A DNA stretch of 64,000 nt from Adiantum capillus-veneris (GCA_014529385.2 CM043958.1:154689293-154753292), one strand, 5' to 3'; counted from the first letter of the stretch, positions 45,867-59,049 are shown. The notes: a model not told the origin generated them from the letters alone. Numbers and translations: made by a program.

Positions 45867-45873
45867 TCTCTCT
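43956..45873 (+). repeat. Tandem array of (CT)n-containing units (left part)
   Basis: Units share the order GCTAATCGCTCCGATGTGAG, GCCATGAACCAT, CAAGAGATTTTTGCC, (CT)n, GAGAGCACTAC.TCTTAGCC, CAAGTGCTCTTGC and TGTAAAAACCTTTCAATATA. (CT)n tracts start at about 44231, 44657, 45077 and 45796; a (GA)n tract is at 43996-44041. Unit spacing is about 420-720 bp. The array resumes at 53413. No coding homology. Confidence 0.88.
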
Positions 45874-45930
45874 TCGATGAATCATAATAAACTCTCAATT
45901 AATTTTCATGAGAGAAATTTCAAGGAAATA

Positions 45931-46925
45931 TCAAATGTTTTCAAATTCCCTTCCCAAATCTTCTTCAGGTATGAAATTGCGTTCCAAATTTAGGCCCATA
46001 CGTCGTAACTCCCGAACTAGCAATCGGAAAGACTCTGGAACGGTTTTAGGTTTGCAAACTGGTTTTCCGGTCATAATTGCACTAAGTGCTTTGTAGCGAG
46101 CCTCAATATGATCTGATTTAGTTGTAAGCATTTCCTGCAAGGTGTAGGACACCCCAAACCCCTCCGAAGCCCAGACTTCCATTTCTCCAATTCGTTGTCC
46201 CCCCCGTCTCGATTTCCCCTTGAGAGGTTGCTGTGTAACGAGCGCGTAGGGACCACTAGATCGTGCGTGAATCTTATCATCAACCTGATGAATAAGTTTC
46301 ATTATATAAGCTTTCCCAGTTGTAATAGATTTTCCAAAGGGATCACCCGTTCGTCCATCAATCAATCGACTCTTTCCAGGGTGGCTGGGTTCGAATAGCC
46401 ACGGATTATTGGTCCGCGCACCCGCTTCGTGAGGTTCGGCAAATACTAGTTTTCTGGAAGCTTCCCGTTCATATCTTTCATCAAAGGGTACTACACAGTA
46501 ATGAGTTTCTGAAAACTCCCCGGCTAACCCAAGCAAGCATTCGAAAATCTGTCCCACATTCATTCGTGAAGGTACTCCCAAGGGACTTAGTATCATATCA
46601 ACCGGCGTACCATTTTGCAAATAGGGCATATCTTGCCTGGGTACTATCTTTGATACAATACCTTTATTTCCATGCCTACCGGCTATCTTGTCACCCACTT
46701 GTATCTTACGTCTTTGCAATATATATATATGAATTACTTCCAAATCATTTGTAGCATCATCTTCGGGGTATACCCACCTCACATCAGTGACTCGACCTCT
46801 CCCACCAATAGGTACTCTTAGACAACTTTCTCTTGCATTAACCAGTTGTATACCAAAAATAGCCTGTAATGATCTTTCTTCTGGAACACGTGATGAGCTT
46901 GCCCCTGAAGTGGAGTTGGGAAAAA
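45931..46925 (-). pseudogene. rpoB: Plastid rpoB 3' fragment (RNA polymerase beta subunit C-terminus)
   Basis: About 330 codons are open without a stop: [116 protein letters not shown] and [20 protein letters not shown]. It ends [11 protein letters not shown]-stop. These are the conserved C-terminal regions of the beta subunit around the active-site Gly/Lys-rich segments. In WASEGFG the Ser (TCG at 46165-46167) replaces conserved Leu, which suggests plastid C-to-U editing. The first two-thirds of the gene is missing. The open frame continues to 47016, but homology stops near 46925. A nuclear copy has no promoter and is presumed non-functional. Confidence 0.9.
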
Positions 46926-47230
46926 GGATTTCAGTCTTCGGAAGCAAGCTCATTTTAATGAGCTTAAAAAATGCAGTCATACGCGGAATCGGGCCAATAT
47001 TCAGTCTCAAAAGCACTAAGTATACCTACTATCTCATATTGGTGCCGCCAGTTCTGACATCTCCCCCCCCACCCGTCCTACCTAAGATCTCATCACATTT
47101 CTACGACTACTCTTCCCCCCTCAACGGATGAACCGGCAGCAAATATAATTATTTTTTTTCGCGAATAAAGGTAGAGCCCCATTCTACAAAGTTACCTATA
47201 ATATAGGAGTGACGCAAGTTGCAGTAGAAG

Positions 47231-47278
47231 GAAAATCCGTTGGCTTTGGCCGTGAGGGTTCGATTCCCTCTATCCCCA
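47231..47278 (+). pseudogene. trnL-UAA: Plastid trnL(UAA) 3' exon fragment
   Basis: AAATCCGTTGGCTTTGGCCG followed by GAGGGTTCGATTCCCTCTAT and CCCCA. This is the variable loop, T arm (GGTTCGATTCC) and acceptor 3' side of tRNA-Leu. The 5' half and intron are absent. It corresponds to the region bound by the well-known trnL 3' exon primers. Confidence 0.82.
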
Positions 47279-47634
47279 ACAATGAAACGTATTGGTTTTT
47301 TCATTTTCATTAGCATCAAATCCGATTGATCTAATTGCAATCAAAATTTGGGAAATCAATTTAAACCCGCTTGTTTTACCCATCAACGCATTTTGCATAT
47401 CAGCCATTCAGGCAGTTCAAATCTCTGAATGGCTTGATCAAACCCGAGTCTTCGGGTCTTACAGACAGCGTTAAACAAATCGGCAGAAACAAAATTGCAA
47501 ATTTGATGAGTTGGGCAAAGACCCGAAAGCAAAGTTGCCTAATCTAAACTGTTTCGAAAACGAAACCTATACAAGTTGGCCGAGTCTCTAACTCCACTTG
47601 GTATACCAGCATTTCACTCCTGCCAATACTAGCT

Positions 47635-47652
47635 CCCCCCCCCCCCCCCCCG
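47635..47652 (+). repeat. Poly-C run
   Basis: About 17 C in a row within presumed plastid spacer. Similar G/C runs occur at 16407, 19758, 44631, 63397 and 63613. Confidence 0.9.
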
Positions 47653-48460
47653 CTAGACCTTCGGCCTCTCCCCCTCCCAATCTCCGAAGTGTGAGGTTGC
47701 TAGTAGCAACTGTCGGTGGAGTCAGCTTGACCTCACTCAGCTCGCGTGGTACAATCTTTTTCCTTCGGAGCCCAAACTTTTCATTTGGCTCGCGGGAGGA
47801 GGGGGAGGGGTGAAGCGCAATGGGGCTTTACTAGTGGCTCGTCGCGGAACAAGCTAACTAAGTCACAACCACCAAAAGAAAGAACCTACTAAATTAATTC
47901 CCTCCGTTTTTTTTTTAGATCCCCAGTTTTTTTTTCTCGTTGCTACGTTCACGTCGTCATCAATGGTAAACTACAAATAGTCATCAGATCCCTCCCATCT
48001 TCTATGGATCCATAGTTTAGTTCACCTACTTATTCTTATTGGGTAGTTTGTTAGGTTGCCGAATCCTCCTCAGGTAGCCTCGTCGGAACAAAATGAAGAA
48101 CGAGAGAGAGATGTTGAAACTGCCTTCATTTCAAAATAAATTCCTTCTCAGAAAATGATTAATCATGTGGATAAGCTGATACCGACTCGTCAATCTCCTC
48201 CATATTCAATCCGCCTCATATTATTGACGCAAAGGTGGGAAACTCGTTGTATCGGTAAACCCACGCATCAATTTGGGAGATTTTTCATTTTTCTATCTGC
48301 GTCGCTTTTTTGCAATCTGGCAAATTGGTGGGGCGCAACGGTGAAACTTTGAAAATGGATTTGCAAGGAAAAAGGGTAAGATTTCTTTTCGTAAATTTAT
48401 TTTTGTACTTATAGTCAAAATCGATTGAGAAGAGTTCTCCCCCCAACAGTAATTGAATGA

Positions 48461-48530
48461 CGAGGAGCCGTATGAGATGCGAATCTCACGTACGGTTTTG
48501 TATAGCGACATTATAGCTGTCGACGTTATA
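48461..48530 (+). other. Group II intron domain V/VI (rps12 trans-spliced intron, 3' half)
   Basis: GAGCCGTATGAGATGCGAAT followed by CTCACGTACGGTTTTG forms the domain V hairpin (GAGCCGTATGAGAT / ATCTCACGTACGGTTT). A second short stem CGACA...TGTCG (48506-48522) fits domain VI. Confidence 0.7.
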
Positions 48531-48735
48531 GCCCTACGTAAAGTCGCCAGGGTTCGATTAACCTCCAAATTTGAGGTAACGGCTTACATACCAGGTATTG
48601 GCCACAATTTGCAGGAACATTCGGTGGTCCTCGTAAGAGGCGGAAGGGTCAAAGACCTACCCGGCGTTAGGTATCACATCGTTAGAGGAGCCTTAGATGC
48701 TGTAGGAGTGAAAGATCGTAAAAAAGGGCGTTCCA
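48531..48735 (+). pseudogene. rps12: Plastid rps12 exon 2 fragment (ribosomal protein S12)
   Basis: Encodes [60 protein letters not shown] and KDRKKGRS, the central and C-terminal part of uS12. It ends at TCCA|GTGTGTTGCAC, a group II intron 5' end matching the exon 2/exon 3 boundary. The usual nine-residue opening of exon 2 (TITPKKPNS) is not seen; Ala is preceded directly by the domain VI-like sequence. Exon 3 is absent. Part of the NUPT. Confidence 0.88.
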
Positions 48736-48800
48736 GTGTGTTGCACAGCATTGTCGCAACTTGTATCATCACAACGATTCCGTATCAATTGTTCTGATAT

Positions 48801-49045
48801 GTTAAATGTGTAGCCGACCCAACATTGCCAGGGGACCTAGTAGACAACAGTCCACTCTTTTGATCATAACTTCTTCATCCGAACTCCGATTTGGGTGATC
48901 TATAGCCTCAATCGAAGAGCACGAAGTCCTCTACGCATTGATGTAAAAACAGAAATTTTCAGAGTTATGGAAGGTGTTTCTGTAGCAGCATTTCCGAAGT
49001 GAACAGGTTCAACAAAATTGATTCTCATCTCCTATTTTACATACA
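48801..49045 (+). other. Probable 5' UTR of the LINE
   Basis: Non-coding and moderately GC. It lies between the rps12 intron remnant and the LINE ORF1 start. The exact NUPT/LINE junction cannot be fixed from this copy alone. Confidence 0.45.
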
Positions 49046-49996
49046 ATGTCTTCCGGCACTCGCAAGAGTTCTTCTTCTTCAACAAGGTCCACAACCATTG
49101 TGGAAAATGATCCAAAATCTCCTAAGTGTGGAGATAGCAACACAACCACCCAACCAACGACATCGGAAACCATGATCATGGCGTACTTGGTATCATTGCA
49201 AGAGACCGTAAACAAACAAGGCGAAGACTTACGAGCACTTGCAATGGAGAATGGCACACTAAGGGTACTTGTGGTTGAGAATGAGAATCTCAAGAGGACA
49301 CTTGAGATGCAAACAACACGTTTGATGCAACTTGAAGAGGAAGTCAAGGAATGTAAACGCTCTCTTGTGGACTTGAATGCTTTGAAGGAGCGGATGAGAA
49401 AAGTAGAGCATGACCATGTATTGAAAGAGGAAAAATTTGACACTATGAGCCGGGATGTATGCGACATGAAAAATGTATGCACAAACAAGTCTTAGGCTGA
49501 TGTATGTGGTAGCAATGTGGTTTCTAATTCCTCACTCATGCAAGCTATGGTTCAAACAAAGAATGTTGAGAATGTGGATGTGGAGGAGTTGAAGGAACGG
49601 GAGCGACGTTCCAAGAACATTGTTATTCGTGAAATTTCCGAAGAGAAGTTAGAGACACCTCCTTCTTTTGCCATTGTTATTGAAGATTTCTTCAAAACCC
49701 ACTTTGGCATGTCCGGAGTTATGGTCTATGGAGCACATAGAGTGGGGAAGCAAGGAGCTCCTCGCTCGGGAGAATGACCAATTGTATGCACCATGCCGGA
49801 TGAGACCAAGCGAAAGATTATCCTTGATAATAGTTGGATCTATTTGAGGGATACAAAATGTTTTGTATGTGAAGATCGCACTATTAAGCAACAAAATATG
49901 CGTCGCAAGGCATATGAGGAAAAGAATAATAAAAACAAGGAGATCTCTCATGAAGAAAATGTGCCCAAGGAGGAGGCAAGTCTCTCAAGCAAATAG
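49046..49996 (+). pseudogene. LINE ORF1 (coiled coil plus RRM-like RNA-binding protein)
   Basis: 316 codons in one frame with TAG at 49493-49495 and TGA at 49775-49777. Residues about 45-145 are a Leu/Glu/Lys-rich coiled coil (ENENLKRTLEMQTTRLMQLE). Residues about 170-275 read RERRSKNIVIREISEEKLET ... VYGAHRVGKQGAPRSGE, stop, PIVCTM, matching the 'SKNIVI..G...HR.GK...RPI' pattern of L1-type ORF1 RNA-binding domains. The stop lies where Arg (CGA) is expected. ORF1p would coat the RNA and act as a nucleic-acid chaperone. Confidence 0.8.
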
Positions 49997-50002
49997 GGAT
50001 GC

Positions 50003-53000
50003 GTGACCTATGAGACCGAGTTACAATTGAAAATATGCTTTTGGAATTGTAATGGATACCCATGGAATGCGGGGGTTGGCATTGATGAACTAACAAGCAA
50101 AGCCGATGTTGTACTTCTTGTTGAAACTTGGGAGCATGATACACAAAGGATTAACGGCTTGGAGGATTACAATGTACATTCATTGATGTGGTCAAAGAAT
50201 CTCAAGCAACGAAGAGGACAAGGAGGGTTAGCATGTATGGTTAAGAAAGGATTGGAAGATTTTGTATCAATTGTGAAAGATGACAAGTACAAACGTTATG
50301 TATGGCTGAAAATTATGACACCAAAAAGAGCACCCATTTTTGTAGCCGGTTGCTACATTCCTCATCATGATTCTCCCTTTTATGCTTGCATGGATAGAGA
50401 TCAACCATTTTTTGATTTGGAAGAGGACATTGCTTATTTCAAAGGTGAAGGTGATGTTATTGTATTTGGGGATATGAATGCTCGCACAAAAACATTGCAA
50501 CATGATACTCAACAATTTGATATTCCATACATTTCAAGGGAGTTGGAGGAAGTTCACTTGTATGATCGTACTTCAATGGATGAGAAAGAGACGGATCACT
50601 ATGGAAAGTTAATTTTACACATGTGTAATAGCACGGGTATGCTCATTGCCAATGGTGTATCTTTGTGGAGTGGAACCAATGGATTTACATGTAGGAGACA
50701 TAATGGGGATAGTGTGATTGACTATATGCTACTCTCTGAAGCCATCATGTATCACATAAAGAGTTTTATGTTTGGTCAATGGACCCCGGAATCCGACCAT
50801 CGCACCTTATGTATTGACCATTCATGTGGAGAAGAAACTAAGAATGATAATCTCAGCCAAAGGAAAGAGAAGTTATCACTATGTATGGATTTCAAGCGGG
50901 CACCAATGTACATTGAAATGGTTGAGCAAAAATTATGGATGACAAAGATTCAATGTGATGCACCATTGGAAACTAAATGGGAAGCTTTCAAGAAAGCTAT
51001 TTGTTCTTGTGCGGAAGAATGCTTTGCCATAAAGCATCTCCATGGTATCAACAAAGATAGATCACGCAAAAGGTGGTTTGATAAAGAATGTCAAGATGCT
51101 CGAAAGTCCTTGATAAAGCTTGATGCAACTATGGACAAAGACAACTATCAAAGTCATTTGCATACATACAAGGCATTGATTCAAAAGAAGAGAAGAAGAT
51201 GGGAAGTAAAGCAACAAGAATTTCAAGTCCAAGAAAAGGCACATGCATGTGGAAGATTTTGGAGAAACTTGAGAGGCAAGCGGGTTGAGAATTTTGGTAA
51301 CTTGAGTCTAGTGAATATGTACACACTTGTAGGCAATTATATGAGCAAGCAAATACTGAAAAAATGCCATTTTATGGTTCACTCCCATGTATGCCGTCTT
51401 TTTTTACTATTGAGGATTGAAAAGTTGGCCACTCGCAAAGCGGGAGATCTTCAAGGTATCAAGCCGGAGATGATCAATTGGACGGGAGATTTTACCCATG
51501 AGTGGATGTGTGATATGTTCAACCTTGTACTTCAACATGGTATGCCTTATTATTGGAGTACTAATTGGGTTAAGTCTTTGCATAAAGGAGGGGATGTAAA
51601 GAATGTAAGCAACTACCGGACTATAATGATTGGGTCTCTTATGGCAAAGTTGTTTGGGTGCATAATGGAGATGAAATAGAGTGATTGGGCTGAAGAGAAT
51701 GACAAGCGTGCAAAGGGACAAGCGGGTTTTCGTCGATGCCATAGCACCATTGATCATCTTGTCACTCTTTGTGCTCTCATGGAGGAAAGTTGGTTAAAAG
51801 GCAAGTGATTGTATTGTTGTTTTGTGGACTTTAAAAAAGCCTTTGATATGATTCCACATAACATTTTGTGGAGAAGGATGGAAGAACTCCAAGTGCCAAG
51901 TGAGTTTATGCTTGCGGTTTCTCAAATCTATGAGAAGGTGATTTGTCAATTGCGCATGGGAAGAGAAATTTCAGAAATTTTTGTAAGCACTATTGGGGTT
52001 AAACAAGGATGTCCATTGTCACCAACTCTCTTTGGTCTATGCATCGATCAATTGGAACAAATGGTACTTGACTTTATGCAAGAAGAAGGCATTGAAGAGG
52101 TCACTATTTGCAATGTGGTAATCATGCTTTTGTTGTATGCGGATGATGTAGTGCTTCTAGCACACACTTTAGAAGATGCACAAAAGCTTATGGTTGTCCT
52201 TGAGAACTTTTGCTTGCATAGTGGGCTGATTGTAAATGAATCCAAAACAAAGGTTATGCTTGTGAAAATCTACCATAAGGAGAAGCCATGCATTGTGTAC
52301 AACAACGAGACACTTGAAGTTGTTGAGAGCTTTAAGTACCTTGGCCTTGAGGTTCCATCCAATCACAAGTGGCATGAATGTGCTATGCATCGTTTGGAAG
52401 CGGGAAAGAGAGCATATTATGCATTTGAGAACATGTGTAATGTGGGAAACATCAAGTTTTGGGTTTTCAAGAAGTATCTTTTTGATGCATTGGTGACACC
52501 GGTTCTTCTTTATGGAGTTGAAGTGTGGGACGGGAGCATCTCAAAGTCTACTTGGAAAGAGTTTGAGAATGTCCAAAAGCGTTTTCTTACAAACTTTCTC
52601 CAAGTTAAGACACAAACACCATATATGCTCCTACTTCTTGAGTCGGGATCTCTTCCAATTGAGGTTATGGGCATGGAAAGGGTTGTGGAGTACATGATAA
52701 AGATGCGTCAAAACCCCTCACATCGACTTCCTACAATTGCATGGGAAGCAAGCAAAAAAGTTCAAAAGATGCATAAAAGCAAGATCTTGAGCACGGGATG
52801 GATGCAAGACATAAAGAAGTGGTTTGGGAGATGGGATGCATTACACTTGCTACATGATGCTTTAATTGACTCTCAAGTGAATGAAGCTTTTCTACAACGC
52901 CAATGTATTACGGCTTGGGAGAAATCCGGTGGGTCACGCTTCATACATTACACCACCTATATTGCCCCCAACTACAAAACCATGTTCTTCGTTGAGAGAG

Positions 53001-53380
53001 GAAACCGTACTCACACTTACATGCTTGAGCCTATTCCCTTGTCCGCGATACGCACTATCGCAGCAATTCGGCTTAGCTCCCATTTCCTTCGATGCGAGAT
53101 AGGGCGTTGGGGCAATGGAGAAGAGTCAAATCAATTGTGCACATTATGCTCACTACAAGTTCGAGAGTCTGAGTACCACACACTACTAGAGTGCTCAGCT
53201 TTTGATCACATCCGAACTTGCTTCTCTCACATTTTCAGCCATAACTTAGACCTACACACTTTCCTCTCCCAGCCAAAGTGTGGGCTCTCCATTGCAACTC
53301 TCATCACTACAATTTTGGAGCATCGAGAGTCACTCATCAGCCATACACATACTACATCACATGTAACTTTGGTCCCATAG
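50003..53380 (+). pseudogene. LINE ORF2 (AP endonuclease, reverse transcriptase, Cys/His tail)
   Basis: 1,126 codons in one frame with two nonsense codons, TAG at 51677-51679 and TGA at 51806-51808. Endonuclease: CFWNCNGYPWNAG, VVLLVETWEHD, IVFGDMNART, SVIDYMLLSE and PESDHRTL. RT: KAGDLQGIKPEMINWTG, NYRTIMIGSLMAKLF, YCCFVDFKKAFDMIPHNILW, GVKQGCPLSPTLFGL and the catalytic LLYADDVVLL, then the thumb. The C-terminus has CTLCSLQVRESEYHTLLEC, a Cx2C...H...C knuckle. No ATG opens the frame near 50003 (GTG is the first candidate), so translation may have relied on ORF1 or on an ATG lost by mutation. Inactive because of the two stops. Confidence 0.9.
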
Positions 53381-53408
53381 ATCATATTTGACCTCGAAGG
53401 ACGATAAT

Positions 53409-54570
<1,162 letters not shown>

Positions 54571-57363
54571 TTGCGAGCAGGCTTGATTGGTCACACACAT
54601 GCACGTTGACCCAAGCATCATCGTAGGATGCATTGATTATTTGTCCTTTCCAAGGTGATGAAGGTCAGCAAGTGGTACCAAACGTCAACTCTTTATGCTT
54701 CAAAACTCTTTATTTTTTGAAGGTTAACACTTTTTCAAAGCCAAGAAAAGTTCACAGCTTCCCAAAGTGCAACACGTGGAGGGGTTCTTTGAGCTTCAAA
54801 ATTTTAAGTTGCATTATAAAGAGTATAGATGTTTCCCAATCCAAGGACGGTAGATACCATGTGAAAATGGTCGGTATCAATCTACTAGAACTAAGAGTTG
54901 CTAGAAACTATAGTTAGATAAGTGCCTATTTGAGAAATTCTATCTACTTGTTGATAATTGGAGCTGACCATATATATATGTATTGGTGGTCATTTTTAGA
55001 TAACATGGTTTGGTTATTGCTCACAAAAATTGAGATAGTAACAATTCCCATTTTTTGTTTGAATTGAGATCTAGCTACGTAAAAGTTTCTTTGATGGTGT
55101 CTATAAGCCTTGAGAAACTTTTTGTTGCAAAACTCACAATGGTGAGTAGCTTATAATAGCATTAAAAAAATTTACAATTTCTTTCCATGCTTCTACCGAG
55201 CCATGACAGCTCCAATAGAACATTGTTACATCGGATGATAGGGGAGCCACAACATGGGTCCACACCCTTAACCATGTAATTCAGTCATTGCAGCGCCAAT
55301 TGCCTTGTTCCACTCATCCGTGTTCATCCATTTTTCAATGGTGATAATTGTCCCACTTCTTTCTTGTATTAGATTTGTGAAACTAGCTATTTCTATGGCA
55401 TTTTAGAAGACCGGACAATTCCTAGCCTTTCAAACCTATTTGAAGTAACAAAATCTTAGGTTTTGTATTGTGATAAGCAACATTTGGCTCTTGAACAGCT
55501 TCCCTCCCAGGAAAGATCATTCTTAAAGAATATCTTCCAAGTTTTTTGAAATGGTGGCTACCAGCATATGTTGGAGGGCATGATAAACTAGCAATTGCCA
55601 ACAACAATTTAATAGATACCATAGTTTCTCTAAAAACTACAAGATGTTGATAGGGTTCACAACAATGAGCTTAGCAAATGAATCCTAGTACCACCATTTG
55701 TATTGTACCTACCTTTATATCAGTTGTACATTTACAATCGTACCAATCTTGCAATAGAGAGTCTAGGACTTTCAGCTACTCGATTGACAATGCTTGCTAG
55801 TAGCTTACATGGTAGCTATATCCTTGCATCTCATAGATTGGTATAATTTTGGTAAAATATTGCATATGTTGTGCTCTTGTAATATTGATTAGTTTTTTTT
55901 CTTCTTTATAGCTATGCTTCAAAGTCAAAACCAGGTGTATCTTTGGCTTTTGTGTAAGTTTAGGCACCTTTGTGGGCCTGGCAAAAGAACCTAACATCTG
56001 GATAGACAACTTACACGATGTAGAATATTTGCATATTCTACTTGCACACATAAGCATTGTTATTAATTTAGGTGTGCAAGTAGTTGCATAAACCTTGTGA
56101 TATTTTCAGGCTAGATTGTGATCCATTTGTGCTCTATTATATACAAATACATTTAGGGATAAACTGGAAATTATGACATTTATTGAATGCACATGATATG
56201 TTTATTAGCAGCTAAGCTAATAGTTGCTAAGAAATTGAAGATCATGTGCCATATTTTGTAGTATTTATCATTAATATATTATGTCCACAACTTTAATTTT
56301 GTCATCTTGACTTGTAAATTCTAATTATTATGGATGTAATGATGAACCAATTTCATTAAGTTGGGGCCATAAGCTTCTAGTTTGCTTCTAGGTAAAAGTC
56401 ACAGCTTGGATGACTAGCTCAGGGCAACCTGGACCATTCGGTGAATAGTGACCTTGACAGTAGTTTTCCAACTTGAATCGGATGTAATCTCAGAATCCCA
56501 AGGCTCGGCATGGGCTTGAGGTTTTTCTGTAATTGTTTGTATGACATTCTAATACAATCACTCACAATTGTGAGTTTCGCAAAAAAAAAAGAGAGAGATT
56601 TTACTGCAAAGAACTTTGTTGAGCATAGAATAGTGAGCCTGTGTATTTATAAGCTTTATCTACTCATTTCTCCCAAATATGTTTTTGCAGTTTAGTTCAG
56701 AGCATTTCTATGTGTTCCCAAGTGAGGGCTCTTTAATTTGTTGTAACCTCTTGTGTTGTTTCTCAAGTTGATTTGTGACTTTTTATGAGTTGTGTGGTGT
56801 TGTAACTTGTGATTTAGTCATCTGTTTGACAAATTGTTAGTTGCATTAGGTAGGCATCGGTATTCCTAAGCCATAGGGTACCTTAAATGCGGATTTTAGC
56901 CTACTTTAAATAAGGATAACTTCTAATATTGTTTTTGCAACCGCATGTTGTTTGGTGATTTTGAGACCACACAGGGTTGGTCATCCAAGCCTTGATTATC
57001 ATCCCTAAAAGTTTGGTTGCATTTAAATATCATTTCATCAAAAAAATGGTAGAGATTGACTTGCGTTCGTAGTATAGCCTTTGATGATATTGGGGTCATA
57101 TTTGAGAGAGTATTCATTTTAGCCTACAGTGATATTATTTTCCAAGGTCCCCACAAGTTCTTGTTGCCTCCATTCCCTAACTGGGTATTTGGCTATTTAT
57201 GGATTTGGGCATACTATGGTATTAGTCAAAGACCTATAGATTAGGATTTCAACCAATGAGATACTCTCTTAGGCTTTTGGGTGAGTAACAGAGTATTTTA
57301 GCCTACTTTAAATAAGGATACTCTCTTAGGCTTTTGGGTGACTAACAGTGAGTAGGCTAACAG
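54571..57363. other. AT-rich spacer
   Basis: No gene supported. ORFs of 60-95 codons (for example 54633-54917) lack recognisable domains. A 40-bp phrase GATACTCTCTTAGGCTTTTG starts near 57258 and again near 57318. Confidence 0.5.
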
Positions 57364-58060
57364 GGTAGCCAAAGAAGAGGAGGGTGGGGGGGATTCTTTT
57401 GCAAATTAAATATTACCATGTTTGTTTCTGCCTCTATTATTGCCAATTAAATATTACCATGTTTGTTTTTGCCTCTATTATTGCCACTAGAAGTATCGCT
57501 CATATTACTGGACCCCGCTAAGCAATCATCCTTTGGTGGTGTAAACCACCCCTAATTCCACTTTTTAAGGATTAGCCAAAGTGCATTTCAAAGATTTATC
57601 TTTAGTATTGACTCTTTACCAAATTTTGTAGAGAGAGAGAGTCCAAGATGGGGTGGCCAAAGAAGAGAGGAGGGGGGTGGGAGGAGCATTTTGTTTGCAA
57701 AATAAATATATCCACATTTATTTTTACCTCTATTTTTGCCGCTAGGAATATCGCTCATATTATCGAACCCCGCTAAGTAATCATCCACTAGTGATGTGAA
57801 TCACCCCTAATTCCATTTTTAATCATAAGGATTATCTAAAATTCATTTCATAGATTTATCTTGAGTATTGGCTCTTTACCACATTTTGTAGAGAGAGAGT
57901 CCAAGATGGGGTGGCCAAAGAAGAGAGGGGGGGCAAGAAAGCATTCTTTTACAAATTAAATATTACCAAGTTTATTCTTGCCTCTATAATCGTCACTATT
58001 ACCATGTTCATTATTGAGGCTAGGAGTACTGCTCATGTTATTGGACCCCGTTTGGCGCTA
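57364..58060. repeat. Three-copy tandem repeat, unit about 260-290 bp
   Basis: GGCCAAAGAAGAGAGG-type starts at about 57367, 57653 and 57916. Each is followed by a G-rich run, AAATTAAATATTACCATGTT, GGACCCCGCTAAG, a CTAATTCCA block and TTTTGTAGAGAGAGAG. The third copy is truncated. The first copy has an internal 48-bp duplication (TTAAATATTACCATGTTTGT). Confidence 0.85.
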
Positions 58061-58929
58061 AAATAGTCAAATTTGGTTACTTCTTTCTATTTTCCAGACG
58101 TTGAGCAAGGAGCACACTAAAGGAGCTCTTCTTCAAAGCATTATTCAATAGAGAAAGCACTTCAAATTTGCCCACAACACAGAATGTTGGCTACACTTGC
58201 ACTCATAACTCTTCAAAGCAACAACATAAGAAAATGTGTGAAGGTGAATGTGAGAAAGGGAGAGGGATTATAACCACCCTTATTACCTCTACACTTATCG
58301 TGAGGTTTTAGGTAAAAAAATAAATGATACTTGACCCTTATGAGCCTAGAATCAAGCTGATACAACTTGGAAGCACTTGGCCTCTCTATACTCGGCTCAT
58401 AATTACACATGTAGACTAAAAAATTAACAAATTACATAATTATGAAGCTATAAATGTCCAAGTTGCTCCAAAAAATGGCAAAATTACAACAATGGTGATG
58501 GCTCATAGATGTGAATATATGATCATTTGTTAGCTTTGCCGCTAACATGTCTATTTTTCATTCATCCTCTAAACATATGTCATTGATCAATAAAAAATAG
58601 ATGGATATATATGTTGATCAAGAGTCTACAAGTTAATATGGAAGGGACGACAAAATGAATCTTACAAAGTACGTGGCATGGCAACGGATTATAGGTTGAA
58701 CTTTCCTCTATCTTATGATTCAGTCATGTGAACTAGCTCATGTCCACACGACTAGCTCTTGCCCTTATGTATCACCACACCTTGTCAAAAGATGCAAATT
58801 TGAGTACTTCTTTTTATTTTTTTAAACAAAAACAAAACAATTGATATTTTTCATGAATAAATGTACAAAAAATGGTAGATATTTTAACATTTAATGAATC
58901 ACACCCACAATTAGTATGCTTGAAAAAAT

Positions 58930-58967
<38 letters not shown>

Positions 58968-59049
58968 TAAATGGGCGACACGATAAAAGCCTTTTATAGA
59001 GTAAAATATAAAAAATATGTATGAATCATCTTTCAAGTAGCATCATCTA
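58061..59049. other. AT-rich spacer with a (GA)n tract
   Basis: (GA)n at 58931-58964. No gene and no CACTA terminus found, so the 3' end of the neighbouring CACTA copy is undefined. Confidence 0.5.

Larger units (their letters stand above)
45874..48800. mobile_element. Nuclear plastid-DNA insertion (NUPT), mosaic
   Basis: Begins exactly where the (CT)n tract stops. It joins a 3' part of rpoB, the 3' exon of trnL(UAA) and the 3'-rps12 region. In plastid genomes rpoB and trnL(UAA) lie at separate places in the large single-copy region, and 3'-rps12 is usually in or near the inverted repeat, so the piece is a patchwork. Sequence between the recognisable genes (46925-47230, 47280-48460) looks like plastid spacer but cannot be assigned. 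An assembly chimera must be considered. Confidence 0.82.

Noticed and set aside
46926-47016. Extension of rpoB to the first ATG of the open frame
   Set aside because: Residues before about 46925 ([17 protein letters not shown]) show no rpoB similarity, so the junction lies inside the frame.
49493-51808. U-to-C RNA editing rescuing the stop codons of the LINE
   Set aside because: Such editing is an organelle process in ferns and hornworts; there is no reason to expect it for a nuclear element.
54633-54917. 94-codon ORF as a gene
   Set aside because: No recognisable domain and no splice or promoter context; of a length expected by chance in AT-rich spacer.
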